Shown here: piece after piece, positions 1 to 5,953 of the stretch
Position numbering within the stretch: position 1 is the stretch's first letter
Layout of the letters: each line of letters opens with the position of its first letter
DNA from: a virus
Strand: one strand, 5' to 3'
IMG/VR virus record: IMGVR_UViG_3300034375_007271
Span: 1 to 29,024 of that record
DNA: 29,024 nucleotides
The notes under the pieces: generated by a model
The model's input: only the letters and a program-made list of their open reading frames with translations
What the model was told of the DNA's origin: nothing
The model's database searches: none
Program-made: the position numbers and the translations under genes

Positions 1-240
1 GTCGTGGTCGAGGTCGGGGTTGCGGTCGTGGTCGAGGTCGAGATGATATGAACGCAGCAACATTAAGAACTGCACACGACCAAGCACTGAAGTCGTCGAG
101 GTCGAGGTCGTGGTCGTGGGCGTGGTCCGGGTCGAGGTTGTGGTCGGGGTCGAGGTCTTGGTCGAGGTCGTTGTCGCGGTCGGGATTGTGGTCGAGGTGT
201 TGGTCGTGGTCGGGGTCGGGGTCGAGGTGGAGGTCGAGGT
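1..240 (+). repeat. Imperfect GGTCGN hexanucleotide repeat, two blocks
   Basis: Two blocks (about 1-44 and 94-240) are built from a six-base unit GGTCGN, separated by about 50 bases of unique sequence. The N position takes all four bases, and a few units carry other substitutions. The unit encodes Gly-Arg, Ser-(Arg/Trp/Gly) or Val-(Glu/Val/Gly) depending on frame, and none of the three plus-strand frames has a stop inside the second block. The plus strand is strongly G/T rich with closely spaced GG pairs. The first block probably continues left of the window. Confidence 0.9.
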
Positions 241-248
241 ACAATTAA
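1..248 (+). CDS. C-terminal end of a gene with an RG-repeat tail (5' truncated)
   Basis: An open frame (codons starting at base 3) enters from the left edge and stops with TAA at 246-248. It first reads alternating Arg-Gly with one Cys, then a unique stretch (MNAATLRTAHDQALK) from an internal ATG at 48, then Ser-Arg/Ser-Trp repeats. Arg/Gly-rich tails often bind RNA or single-stranded DNA, and the genes just downstream are DNA-binding proteins, so a nucleic-acid-binding tail is a reasonable inference. The body of the protein is outside the window. In the second repeat block the Gly-Arg reading has moved to another frame, open to 324 if a +1 shift occurs near 87-93, so the real C-terminus is uncertain. 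A short protein starting at ATG 48 is possible but has no convincing ribosome binding site. Confidence 0.45.
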   Translation, partial: RGRGRGCGRGRGRDDMNAATLRTAHDQALKSSRSRSWSWAWSGSRLWSGSRSWSRSLSRSGLWSRCWSWSGSGSRWRSRYN

Positions 249-259
249 GGGAGAAACAA

Positions 260-898
260 ATGGAAAGAGTTTTAGAAGGGAAGCTGACGGTAAAACCTGC
301 CGAGCGAGTCAGTCAGCGTGGTAATAAGTATTGCCTGTTCGTTATACGTGACAAAGATGGCATACACTATCAGTGTAGAGCATTCAGAGAGCAGGCTGAC
401 AGGGCTAAAACACTGCTTACTCATCACGGAGAGAACCTTTTCGTATGTGGTAAGGTCGACGAGACAGTAGAGGACGATATACGCTCTGTCCTAGTCTCGA
501 GCTGGGGCTTCGTCGATGAGGATAAGCAACAGGAGGTGACCAAGAAGGCAATTCGGCACGACGCTTGTGATAGTATAGTGACTGAAGAGCATAAAGAGTG
601 GATGCGCGAGTTCGACGTGATTTACATCAAACGTGCTGACGGTCGTCACGAGTATACGCATATTGATAACTGCATTCAACTGAATGAGCGGTATGTTGAT
701 AAGGTCGACTTTTTGCACCTTATGTTTGGCACGGAGTGGGAGGATATCTTAACGGCGCAAGGTTATGACTGGACTCGAATTGATAAGAAAAACTTCAAAG
801 ATTACGCAGTGCTCAAAGAGGCTTATATAGAGATAGGGTTACGACGGTTACGACAAGGAGAGCGACCATGGGAGAACAGAGCAAAATCATCGGGATAG
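260..898 (+). CDS. OB-fold single-strand DNA-binding-like protein
   Basis: This is a 212-residue protein. Residues 5-85 look like an SSB-type OB fold: a GKLTVKPAERVSQRGNKY strand pair, a middle strand at IHYQCRAFREQA, and a final GENLFVCGKV strand. It would coat single-stranded DNA during phage replication or recombination. Residues 100-212 are a charged, Trp/Tyr-containing extension I do not recognise; classic SSBs have a disordered acidic tail there instead. The frame is open upstream into the GGTCGN repeat, giving an implausible Val/Glu-rich extension. I chose ATG 260 because AAGGGAG (247-253) sits six bases before it and the OB fold starts at once. The end overlaps the RuvC-like gene by 31 bases. 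The family call rests on pattern only. Confidence 0.65.
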   Translation: MERVLEGKLTVKPAERVSQRGNKYCLFVIRDKDGIHYQCRAFREQADRAKTLLTHHGENLFVCGKVDETVEDDIRSVLVSSWGFVDEDKQQEVTKKAIRHDACDSIVTEEHKEWMREFDVIYIKRADGRHEYTHIDNCIQLNERYVDKVDFLHLMFGTEWEDILTAQGYDWTRIDKKNFKDYAVLKEAYIEIGLRRLRQGERPWENRAKSSG

Positions 899-1308
899 AC
901 CCGGGAAAGAATGGAGGCATTGCAGTTTTTGCGGATGGGGTGATGCAAGCGTGGGCAATGCCAGATACAGAAGCGGATGTAGCCGAGCTGCTCTGGGACT
1001 TCGGCAGAGGTAAAGCATTTGCTCTATTAGAGAAGGTTCATTCCATGCCGAAGCAAGGGGTCAAGAGCACCTTTACCTTCGGACGAGGCTATGGCTTTCT
1101 GCGTGGAGTACTGACAGCGCAACGGACTCCTTTTGACGATGTCGCTCCGAGTACGTGGCAAAAAAGCCTCAGCTGTCTGACAAAGGGGGACAAGAATGTC
1201 ACCAAACAGAAAGCGCAGCAGCTCTTTCCTGACTTGCACATCACTCACAAGGTGGCAGATGCTATACTGATTTGCGAATACTGCAGGAGGACGTATGGGG
1301 ACTGTTAG
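868..1308 (+). CDS. RuvC-like Holliday junction resolvase
   Basis: This 146-residue protein has the RNase H-like fold of RuvC-type resolvases. It would cut four-way or branched DNA during recombination or before packaging. The first strand carries IIGIDPGKNGG with Asp11, the second acidic residue is Glu55 in FALLEKVH, and the last motif is HKVADAILICEY with Asp131. These match the metal-binding acidic set of the family. The middle FGRGYGFLRG and VAPSTWQKSL segments are typical of phage versions. The length is slightly shorter than bacterial RuvC. AAGGAG at 855-860 lies seven bases before ATG 868. It overlaps both neighbours, indicating one operon with the SSB-like gene. Confidence 0.88.
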   Translation: MGEQSKIIGIDPGKNGGIAVFADGVMQAWAMPDTEADVAELLWDFGRGKAFALLEKVHSMPKQGVKSTFTFGRGYGFLRGVLTAQRTPFDDVAPSTWQKSLSCLTKGDKNVTKQKAQQLFPDLHITHKVADAILICEYCRRTYGDC

Positions 1309-1516
1309 AAAGCGTTCGACTCGCAATTTATCTCAAGAGTTATTGAATAACGAAAAATACAGGCAAACTCAACGTGAGCTGAATGCTGCGAGAGAGCGTC
1401 TCATGGATAGTCATGGCTTAAACGGTAGCACAGTACAGGTCCTCAAGAAAAATGTAGTTCGATTAATGGCGGAGTTGGATAAGATAAAAAAAGAGGTACG
1501 AGATGGGGGACAATAA
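1295..1516 (+). CDS. Small coiled-coil protein of unknown function
   Basis: A 73-residue basic protein with no recognised family. Residues 12-36 and 47-70 are predicted by eye to be long charged helices, with a short Gly/Asn turn (HGLNGS) between them, so it may form a helical hairpin or dimer. The start is set by AGGAGG at 1285-1290, four bases before ATG. It overlaps the resolvase gene by 14 bases and the next gene by 14 bases, placing it firmly in the same operon. Confidence 0.65.
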   Translation: MGTVRKRSTRNLSQELLNNEKYRQTQRELNAARERLMDSHGLNGSTVQVLKKNVVRLMAELDKIKKEVRDGGQ

Positions 1517-1772
1517 AATTCGCTGTGGATATAGGTGGTTTGCTACTGACAAGATTTTCAAGTGGTTGGGGACTACAGACCCTATGCTTCCTGCCTGTAC
1601 TCTCCATGATGCTCTATATGATAACGCCGGCAGCTTAACGCGCAAGCAAGTCGATGACTTATTCCTCCGCCGTATGCTCGTAGAAGCTACAACAGTAAAT
1701 AGTAGCTGGATGAAAGCACAGGCTTACGTGTACTATGGACTAGCACGAGCCTTCGGCTGGCTGGTGTGGTGA
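1503..1772 (+). CDS. DUF1353-like small phage protein
   Basis: An 89-residue protein resembling DUF1353 phage proteins. It has Cys32 and the His35-Asp36 pair in ACTLHDALYD, then TRKQVDDLFLRRML (Arg47, Asp51/Asp52), and a C-terminal tyrosine-rich helix ending in ARAFGWLVW. This order (HD-x-x-Y, R-x-x-x-D, YxxxRxFG) is what I know of that family, whose biochemical role is unsettled. The His-Asp pair also recalls phospholipase A2-like proteins, which is the main alternative. Start ATG 1503 follows an AGAGG-like site. A strong hairpin with a T run follows the stop directly. Confidence 0.6.
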   Translation: MGDNKIRCGYRWFATDKIFKWLGTTDPMLPACTLHDALYDNAGSLTRKQVDDLFLRRMLVEATTVNSSWMKAQAYVYYGLARAFGWLVW

Positions 1773-1776
1773 TTTA

Positions 1777-1841
1777 TGGGAGGGGGTCGAGTCTTAGTAG
1801 TTTCTCCCAAGAACCTTTTTCGACTACCCTCCCACCTTTTT
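1777..1841 (+). terminator. Rho-independent terminator or attenuator, plus strand
   Basis: The arms at 1777-1790 and 1820-1834 pair over 8 + 5 base pairs (TGGGAGGG with CCCTCCCA, GTCGA with TCGAC) with a small internal loop. The terminal loop is 29 bases, and TTTTT follows at 1837-1841. It begins four bases after the stop of the DUF1353-like gene. Only 11 bases separate it from the next start codon, so the following gene must rely on readthrough unless a promoter overlaps the hairpin. Confidence 0.6.
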
Positions 1842-1852
1842 ACAGGTGACGT

Positions 1853-2137
1853 ATGGCTGATAAAAAAAAGAAAAAGAAAGACCCACCTCTTAACAAAGTT
1901 ATGCGTAACGAAGGTGGCAACAAGAAGTACAAAGTGTACGTACGGAATGAGAAGGGCAACATAGTCAAAGTCACGTTTGGTGACCCTGACATGGAGATAC
2001 GACGAGACAACCCTGCAGCGCGTAAAGCTTTCCGCGCTCGTCATAACTGCGACAATCCGGGTCCTAAAACGAAAGCCAAATATTGGGCGTGTAAGTTGTG
2101 GAGTACTAAAAGTGTCTCAGATATTTTAGACGATTAA
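1853..2137 (+). CDS. Small conserved-type phage protein with RARHxC...YWxCKxW motif
   Basis: A 94-residue basic protein. The N-terminus is a lysine run (coded partly by eight consecutive A at 1862-1869). Residues 23-45 look like a beta hairpin (KKYKVYVRNEKGN then VKVTFGDPDM). Residues 50-83 hold the striking motif RRDNPAARKAFRARHNC followed by YWACKLW, with His64, Cys66 and Cys80 able to bind a metal. I have seen this motif style in uncharacterised proteins of several phages but cannot name a function; links to head proteins or DNA binding are only possibilities. AGGTG at 1844-1848 may serve as ribosome binding site. It sits between two opposed terminator-like hairpins. Confidence 0.75.
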   Translation: MADKKKKKKDPPLNKVMRNEGGNKKYKVYVRNEKGNIVKVTFGDPDMEIRRDNPAARKAFRARHNCDNPGPKTKAKYWACKLWSTKSVSDILDD

Positions 2138-2168
2138 AAAGGGGCAGAGAGCAATAGCTCCCTACCCC
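2136..2168 (-). terminator. Rho-independent terminator, minus strand
   Basis: The inverted repeat 2141-2152 / 2157-2168 (GGGGCAGAGAGC, loop AATA, GCTCCCTACCCC) pairs at 10 of 12 positions. Read on the minus strand it is followed at once by TTTTT (2140-2136). There is no T run on the plus side, so it is oriented to stop leftward late transcription. It is the first good terminator after the last minus-strand gene, about 540 bases past that gene's stop. Confidence 0.6.
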
Positions 2169-2229
2169 ACGAGCACCAACATCTTGCTTAATAGCACTCG
2201 TATTGTAGGTTAAAATCTGAAAGGAGCCA

Positions 2230-2715
2230 ATGCACAAAGTTCCGTCAGTCTATGATTTTGAAACGCAACTCACAGTAGGCGAATCCTACGAAAAACTTCT
2301 TGACAGGTATTTCTCGCAATTCTTTAGAGTGTCAATAGTACCGCTGACGGTGCAAAAACTTGGGGTCGATAGGATATTCATCTTTAAAGGCACCCCTAAA
2401 CGAAGATTTACCGTGGAGTACAAAGCGGACATACGAGCTGCAGAAACTAAGCGCATCTTTGTCGAGATAGAATCAAATAGTAATACTGGTAAGCCGGGTT
2501 GGGCGTATAGCTCAGTTGCACAAATGTTAGTTTACTATATCCCTCCTTTGAAACGCGCAGCCATTGTAAATATGCTGACTCTACGAGAAACAATTCCTCA
2601 GTGGCTAAAGCAGTATGATAAAAAGATTTGCAATAACCCCACGTATCATAGCACTGGTGTGGTGGTGCCGTTGCACGAATTGAAAGCCATTGCTTCTCGT
2701 GTCGTTACGGTTTAG
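2230..2715 (+). CDS. PD-(D/E)XK nuclease-like protein
   Basis: A 161-residue protein with the layout of restriction-endonuclease-like (PD-(D/E)XK) folds. An N-terminal helix carries Glu18 and Glu21 (TVGESYEKLLDRYF), Asp47 lies in KLGVDRIFIF, and Glu63-Tyr-Lys65 in RFTVEYKAD. A further strand RIFVEIES is followed by KPGWAYSS. The Asp...Glu-x-Lys triad would coordinate the catalytic metal. Such phage proteins act in recombination, DNA processing or host DNA breakdown; I cannot tell which. AAAGGAG at 2220-2226 lies only three bases before ATG, which is close. The gene's 3' end overlaps the opposite-strand coiled-coil membrane gene by 11 bases, marking the convergence of the two modules. Confidence 0.6.
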   Translation: MHKVPSVYDFETQLTVGESYEKLLDRYFSQFFRVSIVPLTVQKLGVDRIFIFKGTPKRRFTVEYKADIRAAETKRIFVEIESNSNTGKPGWAYSSVAQMLVYYIPPLKRAAIVNMLTLRETIPQWLKQYDKKICNNPTYHSTGVVVPLHELKAIASRVVTV

Positions 2716-2995
2716 CCCCGTTGAATATTTTACTCTCCAGTCGAGATATCCTGATATTGAGCATGTTATATCGCTCCAAGATTAGCTGAGTATCCTTCTG
2801 AGCTTCCACTGCTGTATACCTATCTTGATTAACAATTCGTAGCTCTGATTTTAATTCTGCGATTTGCTGGGACATGTAATCGAAGCCAGCTTGTATGCGA
2901 GATGCCCACCAGATTGCACCAGCAGTGTGCAACGTCAAGAATAGTATGACTGCCCAGTTAAGACGCTGGACTTGTGTTACCGTTGCTTCCGTCAT
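2705..2995 (-). CDS. Membrane-anchored coiled-coil protein, possible inner-membrane spanin
   Basis: A 96-residue protein with one predicted transmembrane segment (about residues 12-31, NWAVILFLTLHTAGAIWWAS), a short polar N-terminus, and a long helical periplasmic-type region with heptad-like spacing (about 42-90). This is the architecture of inner-membrane spanins (T7 gp18.5 or lambda Rz type), which help disrupt the outer membrane in Gram-negative lysis. Its start lies inside the end of the endolysin gene (38-base overlap), supporting a lysis role. Other one-pass phage membrane proteins remain possible. It is the last gene of the minus-strand operon. Confidence 0.6.
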   Translation of the reverse strand: MTEATVTQVQRLNWAVILFLTLHTAGAIWWASRIQAGFDYMSQQIAELKSELRIVNQDRYTAVEAQKDTQLILERYNMLNIRISRLESKIFNGAKP

Positions 2996-3716
2996 TTGTT
3001 ACTCCTGCAGGTTGTATCTCGTTCTGACTATCATCACCAACAAAATTAATATCAGCAGTACGGAAAGGCTCATCGCGTACATGCTGAAACTTCTTGGGTC
3101 TACGAGCATTGACTTGTTTGGGAGCTTCCCCACGAAACAAGCTTTCCTCAATCACTCGCCTATGAGTAAGACCATCTAGCGTGACCTTCATAGTCTGAGG
3201 TTTGCCAGTCCTTGAGTTTATTATAGTCTTGCCAGTCTTTGGGTCTTTTTTATTCACTGTCTGCTTATTCCAATCCCAGAACTCTTTAGCAGCCTCGTCA
3301 TACTTGCCAGCATTTAGCTTCTTTAAGAGATTAGACTTGGCAACGTTCTTAGCACCAGTGTTGTAAGTAAGACTAACCAAAGCATCAAACTGATTTTGAC
3401 TCAAAGGCACCTTGACCATTCTCTTAACAAAATCAGAAGCTTCCAACATGTCACGCCCTAGCAACCTCTCAGCTGTCTCCCTGTCTATCTTTTGTCCCGG
3501 TTGTATCATCTTACGATTTAGGTCTAGCGTAGACCCCCAGCCTATAGTTAGCTTGCCATCTGCCTTCTCCCCTTCAGTAGCTGCGTACGCCTCAGTTTTG
3601 AAAGTCTCAAACTCCTTGATGAGCTTAGTAGCATTAGGGCTAGGACCGTCGATGCCAGTCTTGTTGCTTTCTTCCCATACCTGTTCCACAGCTGACTTCT
3701 TTTCTTCTTCTGCCAT
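2958..3716 (-). CDS. Endolysin, T4-type lysozyme (GH24 muramidase)
   Basis: A 252-residue enzyme expected to cleave the MurNAc-GlcNAc bond of peptidoglycan. Residues 29-125 match GH24: catalytic Glu37 in KLIKEFETFKTEAY, Thr57 in KLTIGWGST, then SQNQFDALVSLTYNTGAKN. Further conserved signatures are STLL-like KSNLLKKLNAGK and GLTHRRVIEESLF. The residue at the place of T4 lysozyme Asp20 appears to be Ala46, followed by a five-residue insertion that brings in Asp53. The roughly 55-residue tail after 198 is polar and unassigned. There is no signal peptide, so export depends on the holin. ATG 3716 overlaps the upstream stop as TGATG; an in-frame GTG at 3719 is the alternative start. Confidence 0.92.
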   Translation of the reverse strand: MAEEEKKSAVEQVWEESNKTGIDGPSPNATKLIKEFETFKTEAYAATEGEKADGKLTIGWGSTLDLNRKMIQPGQKIDRETAERLLGRDMLEASDFVKRMVKVPLSQNQFDALVSLTYNTGAKNVAKSNLLKKLNAGKYDEAAKEFWDWNKQTVNKKDPKTGKTIINSRTGKPQTMKVTLDGLTHRRVIEESLFRGEAPKQVNARRPKKFQHVRDEPFRTADINFVGDDSQNEIQPAGVTNDGSNGNTSPAS

Positions 3717-5944
3717 CACTGCACCTTTCTCTTCTTAGTACCTAATCCAGTATCTTCCATCTCTATTGTTGGAGTTTCAGTCTTTTCTTCTTCCTCCTCC
3801 TCAGGCGGTGTGGTTATGCCAGCACCCCTTATAAAAATCTCAGTAACATTGTCTGAACCTGTAGGCGTTCCATTGTTGTACATTAGCTTTTTCTTTGCAT
3901 ATGCCAAACTGTCACTAGCTCCCTGCAGTACGTTTAGTATGTGTGTTCTGCGCTCCTGCTTTAAGTCTATTAATGGCAACGGTTGAGCAGCACGAGCTTC
4001 TTCTTCGGCAGTTTTTTGCGTTTGCAATGCAGCTTCTGCTCCATTGTTAATAACATCAGCTGCCCATTGTCTGATATCAACATCGGTTGCATCTGTAATT
4101 AATCGAGACATAGCACTAGCAGTACCCGGTCCTAATTCTGCAGCTGCTGCTAATGGACGACGCATTGCCTCTGCGCCTCTATATGTAACAGCTGCTATCG
4201 GCTTTATAAATGATGCTCTGCTTCCAACATCTTCCATACCAACACGAAATGCACCTGCTGGCGACATGCCTAACACAAAATCACTGACAACTCCGCCGAC
4301 TGGTCTCCGTATGAGATTGTCAGCAGCTTGGTCAGGTAGCGCTCTATGACGAACTCCCGGCTCAACTCTCTTAAGAACTCCGTACGTCTCATTCATATTT
4401 GCCCAAGAAATAGCTAAGTCAGGGTCAATTTCGTGTATGCGTCGTCCAAGAGTTTCTCGAAACTTATTCGACAACAACTGCATTGACTCATATGATAGCC
4501 TACCCGATACGCTAGTATCTGCTGTCTTCGCATCTAAGTTAGATAGCTGGTCCATACCTCGTCGGATATTGATTAAGTCCTCTGCTGGAATTGAGATGTC
4601 ATCTAATATAGATTGAAAATCAGCTATGTTGGCTTCATAAACTTCTAAGTCCTCTTTTAATTCAGTTACTTTTGCCTCTTTTTTAGCTCTGGTCTTTGGA
4701 TTAGTCCATCTACCTTGTCGCTGTTCGAAATACAATTTACGTAATTTCTTTTTTGTGACAGCAGCATCGTTCTGAGCAAGAATCATGGAATCAAAAGTGT
4801 CCGGTTCATATTTTTTATAAAGATTGTCAATCTCTTCCCTAACCCGTTTGGTAATAGTCGTGTTGCCCCTTCCGGTATCAATCGCTCCCTTTAAAGAGTC
4901 CTGCCCCTTAGCTTTCCACGCATCGAACATTTCAATGCTTCTATCATTTAACGCTTTGTAAAGTCCTTCGAAGTTAAATTCGGACATTTTGAAATCGAAT
5001 GAAGGTGGAGCTTCCCGACCAGTGCGACCTGCAAGATAAAACGCACCCGGTGCGCCTTTTGCTTTTCCTTCCGCCACTTCGTAGTAGCTATTAACTTTAT
5101 CAGACACCTGTGTAATAGTTTTGTCTAGACCCTCCTGAGTAGCCTTTAGGCTCTCATTAAACCTCTTTTCAACAACACTAAAAATTTTAGCTGTAGGTAA
5201 ATTACGGAACTTTCTATCGTTCAGTAATTTCTCTTTCATTTTCTGATAAGCTTCTACTGCCGTGTAGGCATTGCCACCAACTCCACCATAAATAGACTTG
5301 TTGAATTGAGCGATGTCGTCCACAAAAGCGCGAGTTAAGTTTATTGCAGGGTCAAAATGTTTGAGAACCATTTCGGATATGTCCGCCAATTCCCTCATTG
5401 GACCAGACAAACGACCAGCAGCAATTACCCCACCTTCTAACATCATGTCGATGAAGGTATTACTAACAATTCTTTCGCCCCTATCGACTAATTTTTTCTG
5501 CTCGCGTAGACCCAAATCTGATAAGATTTTATTTGCTACTTCCTCGGAAAAAGAAGAACCGACACTGCTTATGGCAGCTGTCCCTAATTCGCGCAGGATT
5601 GGTCCTCCATATCTTCTTCCCAATGCCATAGGCAATCCAACACCGCCAGCTACCGATGCTGCTAGCTCAATAGTGCCAGCATCGGTCATTGATGGTTCTG
5701 CAACACCACTGATGAACCTTTGGTACTCTGCTTCCTTCTGCCTCTCTAAGATTGGCTCTGCGACATCTGCTGGTACAATCCCGAGTAACCTAGCAGTTCT
5801 GTCCTCCTCCGTTTCATCCGACGGCGTTGTTAGCGCTTGTGTAACTTCTTCTTGAGTCGGAACTGGTTGGTCACCAAATAATTTGTGCCACAAATCTGAT
5901 TTAACCTCAGTGGCTTCATTTGATAATTCTGTGGGGTCTGCCAT
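3716..5944 (-). CDS. Large helical virion protein, probable internal/ejected protein
   Basis: A 742-residue protein with no recognised enzymatic motif. The N-terminus is acidic. Residues about 86-130 contain a Gly/Ala-rich segment that could contact membrane (AGTIELAASVAGGVGLPMAL). Residues 180-540 are charged and mostly helical, with coiled-coil stretches around 400-440. The C-terminus holds a run of Glu and ends in basic residues. Size, composition and place after the tail genes fit the large internal proteins that podoviruses eject with DNA (as with T7 gp15/gp16 or P22 gp16), but no homology is visible, so this is inference. AAGGAA just before ATG 5944 supports the start. The stop overlaps the endolysin start. 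Confidence 0.6.
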   Translation of the reverse strand: MADPTELSNEATEVKSDLWHKLFGDQPVPTQEEVTQALTTPSDETEEDRTARLLGIVPADVAEPILERQKEAEYQRFISGVAEPSMTDAGTIELAASVAGGVGLPMALGRRYGGPILRELGTAAISSVGSSFSEEVANKILSDLGLREQKKLVDRGERIVSNTFIDMMLEGGVIAAGRLSGPMRELADISEMVLKHFDPAINLTRAFVDDIAQFNKSIYGGVGGNAYTAVEAYQKMKEKLLNDRKFRNLPTAKIFSVVEKRFNESLKATQEGLDKTITQVSDKVNSYYEVAEGKAKGAPGAFYLAGRTGREAPPSFDFKMSEFNFEGLYKALNDRSIEMFDAWKAKGQDSLKGAIDTGRGNTTITKRVREEIDNLYKKYEPDTFDSMILAQNDAAVTKKKLRKLYFEQRQGRWTNPKTRAKKEAKVTELKEDLEVYEANIADFQSILDDISIPAEDLINIRRGMDQLSNLDAKTADTSVSGRLSYESMQLLSNKFRETLGRRIHEIDPDLAISWANMNETYGVLKRVEPGVRHRALPDQAADNLIRRPVGGVVSDFVLGMSPAGAFRVGMEDVGSRASFIKPIAAVTYRGAEAMRRPLAAAAELGPGTASAMSRLITDATDVDIRQWAADVINNGAEAALQTQKTAEEEARAAQPLPLIDLKQERRTHILNVLQGASDSLAYAKKKLMYNNGTPTGSDNVTEIFIRGAGITTPPEEEEEEKTETPTIEMEDTGLGTKKRKVQ

Positions 5945-5953
5945 GGTATTCCT

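Noticed and set aside
110-259. In-frame Val/Glu-rich extension of the SSB-like protein from the ATG at 110
   Set aside because: It is only the repeat read in a third frame; a good ribosome site precedes ATG 260, where the OB fold begins.
1733-2044. 103-residue minus-strand frame
   Set aside because: Covers a terminator and two plus-strand genes with better support.
2188-2216. TTAATA, 17 bases, TAAAAT as a promoter for the nuclease gene
   Set aside because: Transcription would begin inside the ribosome binding site, leaving no leader.
2141-2230. tRNA-like or structured RNA between the RARHNC and nuclease genes
   Set aside because: The hairpin is explained by a minus-strand terminator; no cloverleaf arms or CCA-type end can be assembled.
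3722-3736. KKRKV at the end of the 742-residue protein, like a eukaryotic nuclear import signal
   Set aside because: A five-residue basic match is expected by chance in a charged tail, and the genome is clearly a bacterial virus.
5313-5855. 180-residue open frame on the plus strand
   Set aside because: Antisense shadow of the 742-residue virion gene, with no ribosome site or family signature.
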